From Microvirga sp. KLBC 81 (GTDB taxonomy: Bacteria > Pseudomonadota > Alphaproteobacteria > Rhizobiales > Beijerinckiaceae): a stretch of DNA of 62,841 nucleotides. Position 1 is the stretch's first letter. Every line of letters starts with the position of its first letter. The notes under the pieces were generated by a model, which saw nothing but the letters and a program-made list of their open reading frames with translations, was not told where the DNA came from and did not search any database. Position numbers and translations under genes: made by a program. The DNA is taken from contig NZ_QDAH01000034.1 of assembly GCF_003075415.1 (NCBI RefSeq), positions 1-62,841 on the forward strand, read 5' to 3'. Below, piece after piece: positions 1 through 7,813 of this stretch.

Positions 1-74
1 TCTCGTTGAGCCTGAGGCGTGCCGCAACTATTTCACCGCCGCCGGATACGGATTCGTCTGAATGCCCGATGCTC
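1..74 (+). mobile_element. End fragment of an IS630-family element (transposase C-terminus)
   Basis: The plus strand encodes the last ~19 residues of an IS630-type transposase (reading ...ACRNYFTAAGYGFV, stop), followed by the element end and a TA dinucleotide at 75-76, the target IS630 elements duplicate. The same 74 bases recur in inverse orientation at the right end of the window. The element is cut by the window edge, so nothing of its catalytic part is visible. It differs from the IS630 copy at 42.8-45.1 kb. Confidence 0.75.
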
Positions 75-148
75 TAGACCAAGCTCGCCGATGCCATGGG
101 GCTGACAACGGTTCATGTCAGAAGTTAACATGGTAACGTCCGAATATC

Positions 149-2839
149 TCACTGTAGGAAAATACAGCTTCCGAGCGCGGTGTTGTTCGACTCGTTTGAC
201 TCAGTCACTGTTCCGCCCTGGTCCACGGTGATCCGGAATGGACAACTCTCTAGGCCGCCTGTGCAGCCATTTGGCGGGAAAGCGAAATGGAGATCGATCT
301 CGTTGCCCGGTGATAGGGGTGGAGTGGGCCGCACCACGGAGGCATTTACATGCGTAAACAGAACCTCCGCCACTGAAGCGTCCGCACTGGCTTCTCCCTG
401 GTTCCTGACGGTAATTAAAAGGCCCCGGTCCTTAATGCGGCAGAAAGCCTCCGGAGGATACGGGCGGTCGGCTTTCGGCACAGGGATGAGATCTGGCAGT
501 CTTGGATCGTCAGTCTCATCTGTGATTCGTCGCTCGTGGATCTGTTCCACATGGATGCCACTGTGGCTGCCTGGCATCATGGGCCTACCTCCGTTGGCCG
601 GATGGTCCTGGGACCCGCAGCAATCGCCTTTGCCGCTACAGCAGCCCTTTCCATTCTGACTTTCACAGCATGTATGTACCGTCTGCGGACAGCAGGGGGC
701 GTCGAGGCTGCGGGTGGTGTAAACCCCCGTCACATCGAGACTGGCGTTACTCTTGATGACGATGAAGCCCTTGATGTACTGCGTAGGCAGATTATTGTGG
801 AAGAGGTTGCGTTTCAGATCTTCGCAGTCGACCTCCAGTGCCTCGTCAGGTTTCAACGTATCTGTACTGATGTTGTAAACCGCACCAGGTTCCTGTGCGT
901 CTGGCGGATAAGTCAAAGACAACTTCTTGGTGAATTTGGCCGGCTTGCTGTTCGGATTGTGAATGTTGATGGCGGTGGCATAGAAACCGCGGGCAAGACG
1001 GAGATTTCCAGGCTCATCCTGAACGCCACAGACAATCTTCGCGGCATATTTGAAGGCCACGCGCGGCTTCCCACAATCGGGATGTTTGAAACTGGCCACG
1101 CGTGTTCGCCAGCCGGCAACTGAGGTGGTGGGATAGTACTCGCTTGTGTACCAAAAGGTGCAGTCATCAGTCGGGTCAAGATCCAGCGAGCTGTAATTGC
1201 CCCAGCGCCCACTGCCGTGCGTCTGAGCGCCGCTACCGGCAATAATCGTTGCTTCGCCTTGGCCCAAGGTGCCCGGAGGATCGCTCGGCACCCGCATAGC
1301 ATAGCGGATACTGGGGAAGACCTCAGGACTCGACACGCTGTAGCCCAGCGCAATATTGCCTGTGCTGTCCATGGCGGCACTGCCCATCCAGCGATGCTCC
1401 CTGTCGGGAGCATGATTGCCTTGCTGGAAAATCGACCACGAACCGCCGCTGGTGCGTCGCAACTCGTACCATCGGATCCCAGCATGGTCCTGACCATTCT
1501 CGTCAACCGTGTGATTTACCACGAGGCTCTCGTGCGATCCAAAGTTGCGATACTGGAGCCGCCACATCAACCAGACAGTCAACGACTCCAACCTGACGTC
1601 AGTGGCCGGCTGCGGAATGCAGCGCCCAATAAGGCTCGGCTCGCAGAGTACTGTATCGAAGGGTGCCGTCGGCAGTGTTGCCGTAAGCGCAAAAGTCGAG
1701 TTCGCCGGATTGCCCCAGTCGACGCGAAAGTCGAAAAGCTCCAGGCGATCACCACCACCGAACCGTTCACCATCGACATGACGGGCAAAGGTGTTGGGAG
1801 TGTTGGTTGGCGGAGCAGGGCCATTCAGGTCACTGGGGATCAGGATCAGGGAGGGCGGCCGGACATGGAATTGGATTTGGCCCGCTGGCTGACCAGCGAG
1901 CATGCGCTGCCGGTCAAAGGCCCAGACATCCAGGCCGCCATTCGGGAATCCACGCTGCGTGCCCATATAGTATGCATCCGGCCAAACCCCGATCTTCGGG
2001 TAGTCGGGAAACACAAACCCGCCAGTGCTCGTATCGATGGTGGGGAAGTCGTAGAGAAACCACCCGCCCGTTACAGGATCGCCAGTACGGGAGATAGCAA
2101 TGCACTCGTGCAGATCTGGTCCGGGAAGCGCGAACTGACTGATCAGCCAGCGATCGGCCAAACGATCGTAGCGGACAATTGGATCACCATTGTTTTCGCT
2201 CTCGCACGCACCACCAAAGCCAGTCCACAAGGCGTTGATCGGCAGCGGCCCGGCGAGGAGATTGCCCGCTTTATCGAAGATCGCAAAGGCCGTGTTGACC
2301 ATCTGGATATAATGGTTGCGGCCAACATCGCCGACTGTGTCAGGGGGCAGGAAGCCTGTAGCCGGGATGCCGTCGAACGTGACCTGAACAGGTGGCGGCG
2401 CCGCTGTGGCCGGGGACAGAGGCATGATGGCTCCTCGCGGGGGCAGCCCTGGAGGTGCCGCGGCGGGAGGAGTTGCCTGGATAGGCGGCAGGCGCGTTCC
2501 GCCACTCTGGTCCGAGGGAGTGCCTTGGAGCTGCTCCCTCTCCGCCTCACCACCGCCGGGCTGGAGACGTTCCTTCATGTCTTCGATGACTTTGACCGGG
2601 TCCCCGGGACGCCATTGCTGCACCCGGGAGCGAGGGGTCAAGGCATTCAGGTTTTCTTGTCTGACCTGCGGCGTAACCGGGGTGCGAACCACAGGGCCGG
2701 CGATTTCTGGAGGCTTGCTCGGCCCCGGCTGAGCCGAAGCTGCTTGGGACAAACCGCTCAGGAAAGTGGCAACAAAAAGGGATAAGGCATAGAGACCGCA
2801 ACGCTCGATTCCGCGTTTGTGCTGAACTCGCATATTCAT
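149..2839 (-). CDS. Large secreted protein with Cys-rich segment and C-terminal CARDB-like domain
   Basis: About 896 residues. The chosen ATG has GGGAGG just upstream; a TTG five codons earlier would overlap that site. Residues 1-38 form a signal peptide (basic start, hydrophobic core, ending ASAQ), so export is likely. A proline-rich stretch follows to about residue 150. A globular region (about 155-590) rich in W, Y, D and G could be a propeller-like surface domain, but I do not recognise a family. A second module (about 595-710) has a VCG...FYATAINIHNPN-type start. Residues about 716-741 contain seven or more Cys, many paired. The C-terminus (about 780-896) reads as a CARDB adhesion domain: TVRNQG, then ESNESNN near the end. 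The gene is divergent from the giant operon. Probable surface or adhesion role, inferred. Confidence 0.75.
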   Translation of the reverse strand: MNMRVQHKRGIERCGLYALSLFVATFLSGLSQAASAQPGPSKPPEIAGPVVRTPVTPQVRQENLNALTPRSRVQQWRPGDPVKVIEDMKERLQPGGGEAEREQLQGTPSDQSGGTRLPPIQATPPAAAPPGLPPRGAIMPLSPATAAPPPVQVTFDGIPATGFLPPDTVGDVGRNHYIQMVNTAFAIFDKAGNLLAGPLPINALWTGFGGACESENNGDPIVRYDRLADRWLISQFALPGPDLHECIAISRTGDPVTGGWFLYDFPTIDTSTGGFVFPDYPKIGVWPDAYYMGTQRGFPNGGLDVWAFDRQRMLAGQPAGQIQFHVRPPSLILIPSDLNGPAPPTNTPNTFARHVDGERFGGGDRLELFDFRVDWGNPANSTFALTATLPTAPFDTVLCEPSLIGRCIPQPATDVRLESLTVWLMWRLQYRNFGSHESLVVNHTVDENGQDHAGIRWYELRRTSGGSWSIFQQGNHAPDREHRWMGSAAMDSTGNIALGYSVSSPEVFPSIRYAMRVPSDPPGTLGQGEATIIAGSGAQTHGSGRWGNYSSLDLDPTDDCTFWYTSEYYPTTSVAGWRTRVASFKHPDCGKPRVAFKYAAKIVCGVQDEPGNLRLARGFYATAINIHNPNSKPAKFTKKLSLTYPPDAQEPGAVYNISTDTLKPDEALEVDCEDLKRNLFHNNLPTQYIKGFIVIKSNASLDVTGVYTTRSLDAPCCPQTVHTCCESQNGKGCCSGKGDCCGSQDHPANGGRPMMPGSHSGIHVEQIHERRITDETDDPRLPDLIPVPKADRPYPPEAFCRIKDRGLLITVRNQGEASADASVAEVLFTHVNASVVRPTPPLSPGNEIDLHFAFPPNGCTGGLESCPFRITVDQGGTVTESNESNNTALGSCIFLQ

Positions 2840-3456
2840 CGTTACCTCCCTCAAAGAGACAACGTTGAACTCCTCAACTGACCCGATGCACGGGCTACGC
2901 CATCAGCTTAGAAGCTTGGATGCCTTCTCTCATCGAGAGGTATTCCGGTGATGCACCGTCCGAAGGCAGTGTCACATGCTGGCCCTGACACCCACTATTC
3001 CATGCTGCACTGTGCCTAGGCCATGTATAGGAGGCAACCTTACTTATTATAGTATATACTTGGTTGAACGATGTGCCAAACGTGATTTTACCTGACATAA
3101 CTTCAGGTGTTGTCACGTTCGTCCCGATTGAGAGCGAGCCGTGTAGATGGGCGGTGTTCTGAACCCACCTTACCATTATGTCTCTTATGTCTCTGAGCAG
3201 CGAGACTGACGATCTCTGATTTGGGATCGTTTTGTGTCGATGGTTGACCATATGCTTGAGCCGCCCCGGCCCGTACCGACGGTTTATATGCCAGCCTTCA
3301 CGTTCGTGCGTATGCACCTTGCATCTGAGCGGCGAGAAGGAGATAATCGACTAATGAATCCGCGCCGGGGCATCCACGAAGTCAGGCCGTGAAGTCAGGC
3401 CGTTTCCCGAGAAGTCCTCAGGCTGGCGTCAAGCTTATCCATGGAGCGGGCGCTAC
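2840..3456. other. Divergent intergenic region, no convincing gene
   Basis: About 600 bases between the secreted-protein gene (minus) and the giant operon (plus). It is more AT-rich than its surroundings (an AT-rich patch near 3040-3060), as expected for promoters of both units. A 13-base unit GAAGTCAGGCCGT is repeated in tandem at about 3378-3403. The open frames here match nothing I recognise. Confidence 0.5.
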
Positions 3457-6400
3457 ATGGCACTGCAGACGGACCGCCTGGTGTTGGCTGCCCTGGGGGT
3501 TCTCGGCGACATCCCGCCGAACGCCATCCAGCCGCCCCTTAGCGACGGCATTCATCTCCGGTGGAGCTTCCGCACCGACGTTGGCTTTCCGTGGTACGGG
3601 TTCTTTCTGTTCCGGCGTCCACACTGGCCGAGCCGCCCAGTGTGCTTCGGACAGATCCTTCCCAACATGCCGCCCGGTCCGTGGCCGTCCGCAGTGCTCA
3701 ACACGCCGTTTGGCCAGGTCCGCAGCGACCGGCCGCTCGTCTTCACGGACGACTTCCCCGCGGGCGGCGTCGCGGAGTTCGATCTCCGGGCGCGCGCGTA
3801 CATCCGCTTCGCTCTCGATCCTGTGCACTCGGCCTACCGGGTGGAGGCACGCATCGGTTTTCGCAGGCGGCAATGCGGGCAAAGCTGCATTGACTTCCGC
3901 CCACGTGCCGGTTTCGTCGGAACGAATCCCCTGGTCGAAGCGGGGGCGACGTTCGAAGTCTACAGGCATGACGGCACCCTGGCGCCGCACACGCAAGTCA
4001 TCCAGATGGGCAATCTCGTTGGGCTCAACTGCGGGCACCGCCTGGATATGTCGCTGCCATGCAAGGCAAGCGCGGTCGAGCTGACCCTCGCGCACTTCTC
4101 GAGCCCCGGCAGGGTTCGCGCCCTCGATTCGGCCGGCGGTGTGGTGGCCACGGCGAGCATACCGGTTCAGCAGGGCGTCTCGCACCTGCTCAAGCTGCCC
4201 GGGCAGGACATCGTCCGCATCGTCGTCGATGCGCCGCAGGATGAAACGCTGCTGCAACAGCTCTGCTTCAGCTGCGGTACGGCCGATTGCGGTGCCGCCG
4301 ACGTGGTCACCGTCAAGGTGCTGCACGGCGATCTCGTCCTCACCCAGACCACCGCGCAGGCGGCGCCTGGACAGGTTCTCACGGTGACGCTGGACGCAGA
4401 CACGATCACGGCGGTCGAGCTGAGTGGGGGAGAGGCGGCGCTGATCGAACTCTGCTTCTACTTCGTGTCGCAGAATGCGGGCAGGGGATGGGAACCAGTA
4501 CCGGATTGCGAGGCGCCGATGTGCCTGCCGGTCATGCACCCGCAGTATCCATGCAGCCCGCAGCCGACGAGCGAGGCGGCCTCAGAGGCGCTGGCGCTCG
4601 GCCGCATCGGGTATGGACCGGCGGCTGCATGGGCGGGCGAACCGTTCTCCGAGCTTCATGCGCAATTGCTCGATCTGGTGGAGGACGGACCGGCTGGCGT
4701 CCCCATGGCCCTGCAGCAATCAGCCGTCGAGGGCACCGCCACCCCGCCTGATCCGGACGTCGGCCCGCCGGAGATGCTGCAGCAGTACCCGCTTCAGCTC
4801 GTCCTGTTCGCCTCGCTGCACCCTGCGGTCGCGCAGATGCTTGGACTCTACTGGGCCGATAAGCTTGTGCAGCAGAACCAGCCTTACGACTACCTCATCG
4901 TGGCCGACCACACAGGCGTGGGCAACAGGGATGCGGCAACGGTGCTCGGTGTCATCGAGGCAAGTGGGTTCGTGGACCTCGACGGCTATATCGTCTTCAA
5001 CAAACGACTCGAGCCGGCGCCGCCGTTCAATCCGCCCAGTGACGTGCGCGCCTACGCGCTGCCGGGCGCGGCCATTGGCGCGTTGGACGGCAGCTCCGTG
5101 GATGGTACGAACAACGCTGGCCTGCGCTGGGACCTCGATCTGCTTGCGCCGGGTGTCCTCGCGCCTGGCGCGGCGCTCATGTACCACGTCTGGCGTGACA
5201 ACCGCGGGAACGCGGCGGCCCCCGCACCGTCCGGATCCTACGCACTCGTCACGACCGAGCCGGTGCTCGTTGCCGAGCCGGAGCTGCTACCCGGGGTCGA
5301 GCCGGTCCGCCCGCTCGACTGGCCGCCGTTCCCTATGCATCATATCGACCGCGCGCTGGGGGAGGGTTGGTACAGCTACCGGATCAGCGGCATCGACATC
5401 TTTGGTCGGCACACCCCGGCGAGTCTGGATGCGCGCTGGTTCCAGTGGGCCCCGGCGCCAAAGCCGCGTCCGTGGTATTACCAGGATCCGCCCGCCGACA
5501 GCGCGATCCACCCCTCCGCGCTTCGCCTGCTCGACAAGTCCGGCCCGCCGCCGCCTTACGCGGTCGAAGCCTCAGCGCTCGATCCGGCCGATCCGACGCT
5601 GCTCAAAGACGCTCCCTACAATACGTGGTTCGACGCGCTCAGCGCTGCGGAGCAGCAGGACCTAGTGGGGCTACGCGTCCGCTGGCAGTGGACCGACGCA
5701 CACATGCGGCAGGCGCCCGATACGCGCGAGTTCAGGATCTACCTTCAGTCCGGCTTCTTGAACGCGCTTCCGGGCCGCATCACTGCCGTCGCTCCGGCCG
5801 GCGCCACCGAGAGCGATGTACAGACCGATCTCGCGAACGTCCACGGCGCCGATGCCTGGGTGGGCGCCTGGCTGCGCGTGGGCGCGAACGCCTTCCGGGT
5901 GACCGGGAGCGCGGCCGGGACGCCGCTCGCGCTGCGGGTGAGGAACATCGGCGCGGCCGAAGAGATCGCGCCAGCCTCCGGCTCGGCATGCACCTTAACG
6001 GTGCCGCAGGTCTACAACACCGGCACCGTGTCCGTGACGAGGGGGCTGCCGCTGGTCACGGGGACGAACACGCACTGGACCGCGCACCTGGTCGGTATGA
6101 CGTTCAAGGTCGTCGGCCCGTTCGACACGTTCGTCATTGCGGCCGTCAACTCGCCGACCGAGCTCGTGCTCGACAGGGCGTACGAGGCGCCTGACAAGGC
6201 CGCGGCGCCATACGGAATCCGCTTTCCCCTTTATGTCGATTTCCTGAGGTCGGCCTCGTGGCGTGACCGCTTCTACGTTGTCCCCTTCGGCGATCACGTC
6301 ACGCTCGCAACTGACGACGCCGGGCGCCCCCTGCGCAAGTACGACGTCATCATCCCCGCCGCGGGCGACGCGGTGCGCACTGGCTTGCAGCTGGCCACGT

Positions 6401-7800
6401 CCCTGGAACAGCCCGTCGCATACGCGCACGTCGGCATCAGTGCGGCCGACGACAAGCAGCACACGGCTGACGACCCGAAATGGGCAACCGGCGACTGGGG
6501 CGGCCGTTTCGGTAACGAAGGGCCGGTCAGCGCACCGGCCAAGATCTTCGTCGTGCGCCGCACGCCGCCACCGGCACCAGTGGCGCCGCCGGATTCCGAG
6601 CGCGTCTTCGCCTCGGCGGCGGACTACCACGGCCGCTCGTTCTACACCTTCCGCTGGGTGCCTTCCGCGGGTCTCAGGACGCACGTGTTCCGGGCGCTCG
6701 ACGACGCGCTGTTCAAGACCGACTGGGAGCGCCGCGGCACGGACAACGCTGCGCTTGATCCGAACCAGGCGGAACGCTTCCCGTCGGAGTGGAACGCTGC
6801 CAAGCGTCAGCAGGTCGCAGCGGAGCTGAATGCGCTAACCGACTTCGTCCACGACAGCGGCAAGGCTGCGGCGATGGAATACTACCGCGCGCTGTCGAAC
6901 GACAGCTTGCGTGCCCTGGCCGGGTTGCCCGGCAACGAGCGTGCGTTCACCCAGCTGACAATCGAGCCGCTCGACCCCGCCGATCCTGGCAACGCCAACC
7001 GGCTCGGCCCCGACAATCCCCCGGACTTCGTGATCGATCCCGGGCTGCGCGCCACGATCGACACACTCGACGGCCGCTCCCGCAATCGCTACTTCTATCG
7101 CGCTGCCTACGTGGATGGGGCGCACAATCGCGGCCCGCTCGGCTTGGCGAGTCCTCCGGTCCACTGCCCCAAGGTCGTGCCACCGCGCACGCCGGCGATC
7201 GCCAAGGTCCTCGGCGGGGACCGCCAGGTCACGCTCAAGTGGAGCTCCAACCGTGAGCCCGACCTGGCCGACTACCGCGTGTTCCGCGTCGAGGGCGCTG
7301 CGCTGGCGCGCGATTTGCGTTTGATGACGCTGGTGCACGTCGAGACCGTCGCGACGGGCGATCCAGCCGCACGGCCGGCGCAAGTCGTCTGGATCGATCG
7401 TGATGTGCCTGCGGCAGTCGACCTGTCGTACCGGGTCACGGCGCGCGACGACGTGGGCAACGAGTCGGTGGCTTCACCGCCCGTGACCGCGCGCGCGTAC
7501 CGCGCCGGCGCGGCGGCCCCGCCATATTCTGTGGTCGCCTCGCGCGAAACACACGGCGCGGATTCGTTGGTGCGCGTCACGTGGGAAACCGCCGAGGCGC
7601 TGGAGATCCTCGTCCAGCGGCGCCAGGCGGGCCGCACGATCTGGGTCAATCTCGGCGACTGGCTACCGGCCGGGACCGCAGCGTTCGAAGACGCCACGGC
7701 GCAAGCGAGCGTGGGCTACGACTACCGGCTCAAGGGGCGCGATCGTTCTGGCCGGCAGAGCGCCGCCAGCGAGGTCGTCTCCGTTCCAACAGGTGTTTAA
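3457..7800 (+). CDS. Giant multidomain beta-rich protein with Fn3-like and phage-tail-type modules
   Basis: 1447 residues, first gene of a three-gene operon; ATG with a GGAGCG site upstream. No signal peptide or membrane segment is evident. Residues about 145-271 form a Cys-containing module (starts CIDF, contains CGHRLDMSLP, ends APQDE...LCF) that recurs in the third gene of the operon. Fn3-like segments lie near 527-640, 1238-1345 and 1350-1445; the last two show DYRV/YDYRL strands and SP/AS ends typical of Fn3. Residues about 856-927 (GTVSVTRG... TELVLDRAY) match the small beta module common in phage tail-fibre proteins, and a related copy is in the next gene. The stop falls 13 bases before the next ATG, so translational coupling is likely. 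Function unknown; a structural or scaffold component is inferred. Confidence 0.8.
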   Translation: MALQTDRLVLAALGVLGDIPPNAIQPPLSDGIHLRWSFRTDVGFPWYGFFLFRRPHWPSRPVCFGQILPNMPPGPWPSAVLNTPFGQVRSDRPLVFTDDFPAGGVAEFDLRARAYIRFALDPVHSAYRVEARIGFRRRQCGQSCIDFRPRAGFVGTNPLVEAGATFEVYRHDGTLAPHTQVIQMGNLVGLNCGHRLDMSLPCKASAVELTLAHFSSPGRVRALDSAGGVVATASIPVQQGVSHLLKLPGQDIVRIVVDAPQDETLLQQLCFSCGTADCGAADVVTVKVLHGDLVLTQTTAQAAPGQVLTVTLDADTITAVELSGGEAALIELCFYFVSQNAGRGWEPVPDCEAPMCLPVMHPQYPCSPQPTSEAASEALALGRIGYGPAAAWAGEPFSELHAQLLDLVEDGPAGVPMALQQSAVEGTATPPDPDVGPPEMLQQYPLQLVLFASLHPAVAQMLGLYWADKLVQQNQPYDYLIVADHTGVGNRDAATVLGVIEASGFVDLDGYIVFNKRLEPAPPFNPPSDVRAYALPGAAIGALDGSSVDGTNNAGLRWDLDLLAPGVLAPGAALMYHVWRDNRGNAAAPAPSGSYALVTTEPVLVAEPELLPGVEPVRPLDWPPFPMHHIDRALGEGWYSYRISGIDIFGRHTPASLDARWFQWAPAPKPRPWYYQDPPADSAIHPSALRLLDKSGPPPPYAVEASALDPADPTLLKDAPYNTWFDALSAAEQQDLVGLRVRWQWTDAHMRQAPDTREFRIYLQSGFLNALPGRITAVAPAGATESDVQTDLANVHGADAWVGAWLRVGANAFRVTGSAAGTPLALRVRNIGAAEEIAPASGSACTLTVPQVYNTGTVSVTRGLPLVTGTNTHWTAHLVGMTFKVVGPFDTFVIAAVNSPTELVLDRAYEAPDKAAAPYGIRFPLYVDFLRSASWRDRFYVVPFGDHVTLATDDAGRPLRKYDVIIPAAGDAVRTGLQLATSLEQPVAYAHVGISAADDKQHTADDPKWATGDWGGRFGNEGPVSAPAKIFVVRRTPPPAPVAPPDSERVFASAADYHGRSFYTFRWVPSAGLRTHVFRALDDALFKTDWERRGTDNAALDPNQAERFPSEWNAAKRQQVAAELNALTDFVHDSGKAAAMEYYRALSNDSLRALAGLPGNERAFTQLTIEPLDPADPGNANRLGPDNPPDFVIDPGLRATIDTLDGRSRNRYFYRAAYVDGAHNRGPLGLASPPVHCPKVVPPRTPAIAKVLGGDRQVTLKWSSNREPDLADYRVFRVEGAALARDLRLMTLVHVETVATGDPAARPAQVVWIDRDVPAAVDLSYRVTARDDVGNESVASPPVTARAYRAGAAAPPYSVVASRETHGADSLVRVTWETAEALEILVQRRQAGRTIWVNLGDWLPAGTAAFEDATAQASVGYDYRLKGRDRSGRQSAASEVVSVPTGV

Positions 7801-7813
7801 CTGGAGTGATGTC

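Noticed and set aside
2895..3317. 140-residue minus-strand frame in the divergent intergenic region
   Set aside because: No ribosome site, no recognisable pattern; more likely promoter DNA.
3378..3403. Tandem 13-base repeat as a regulatory array
   Set aside because: Only two copies and no palindrome; too little to call a site.
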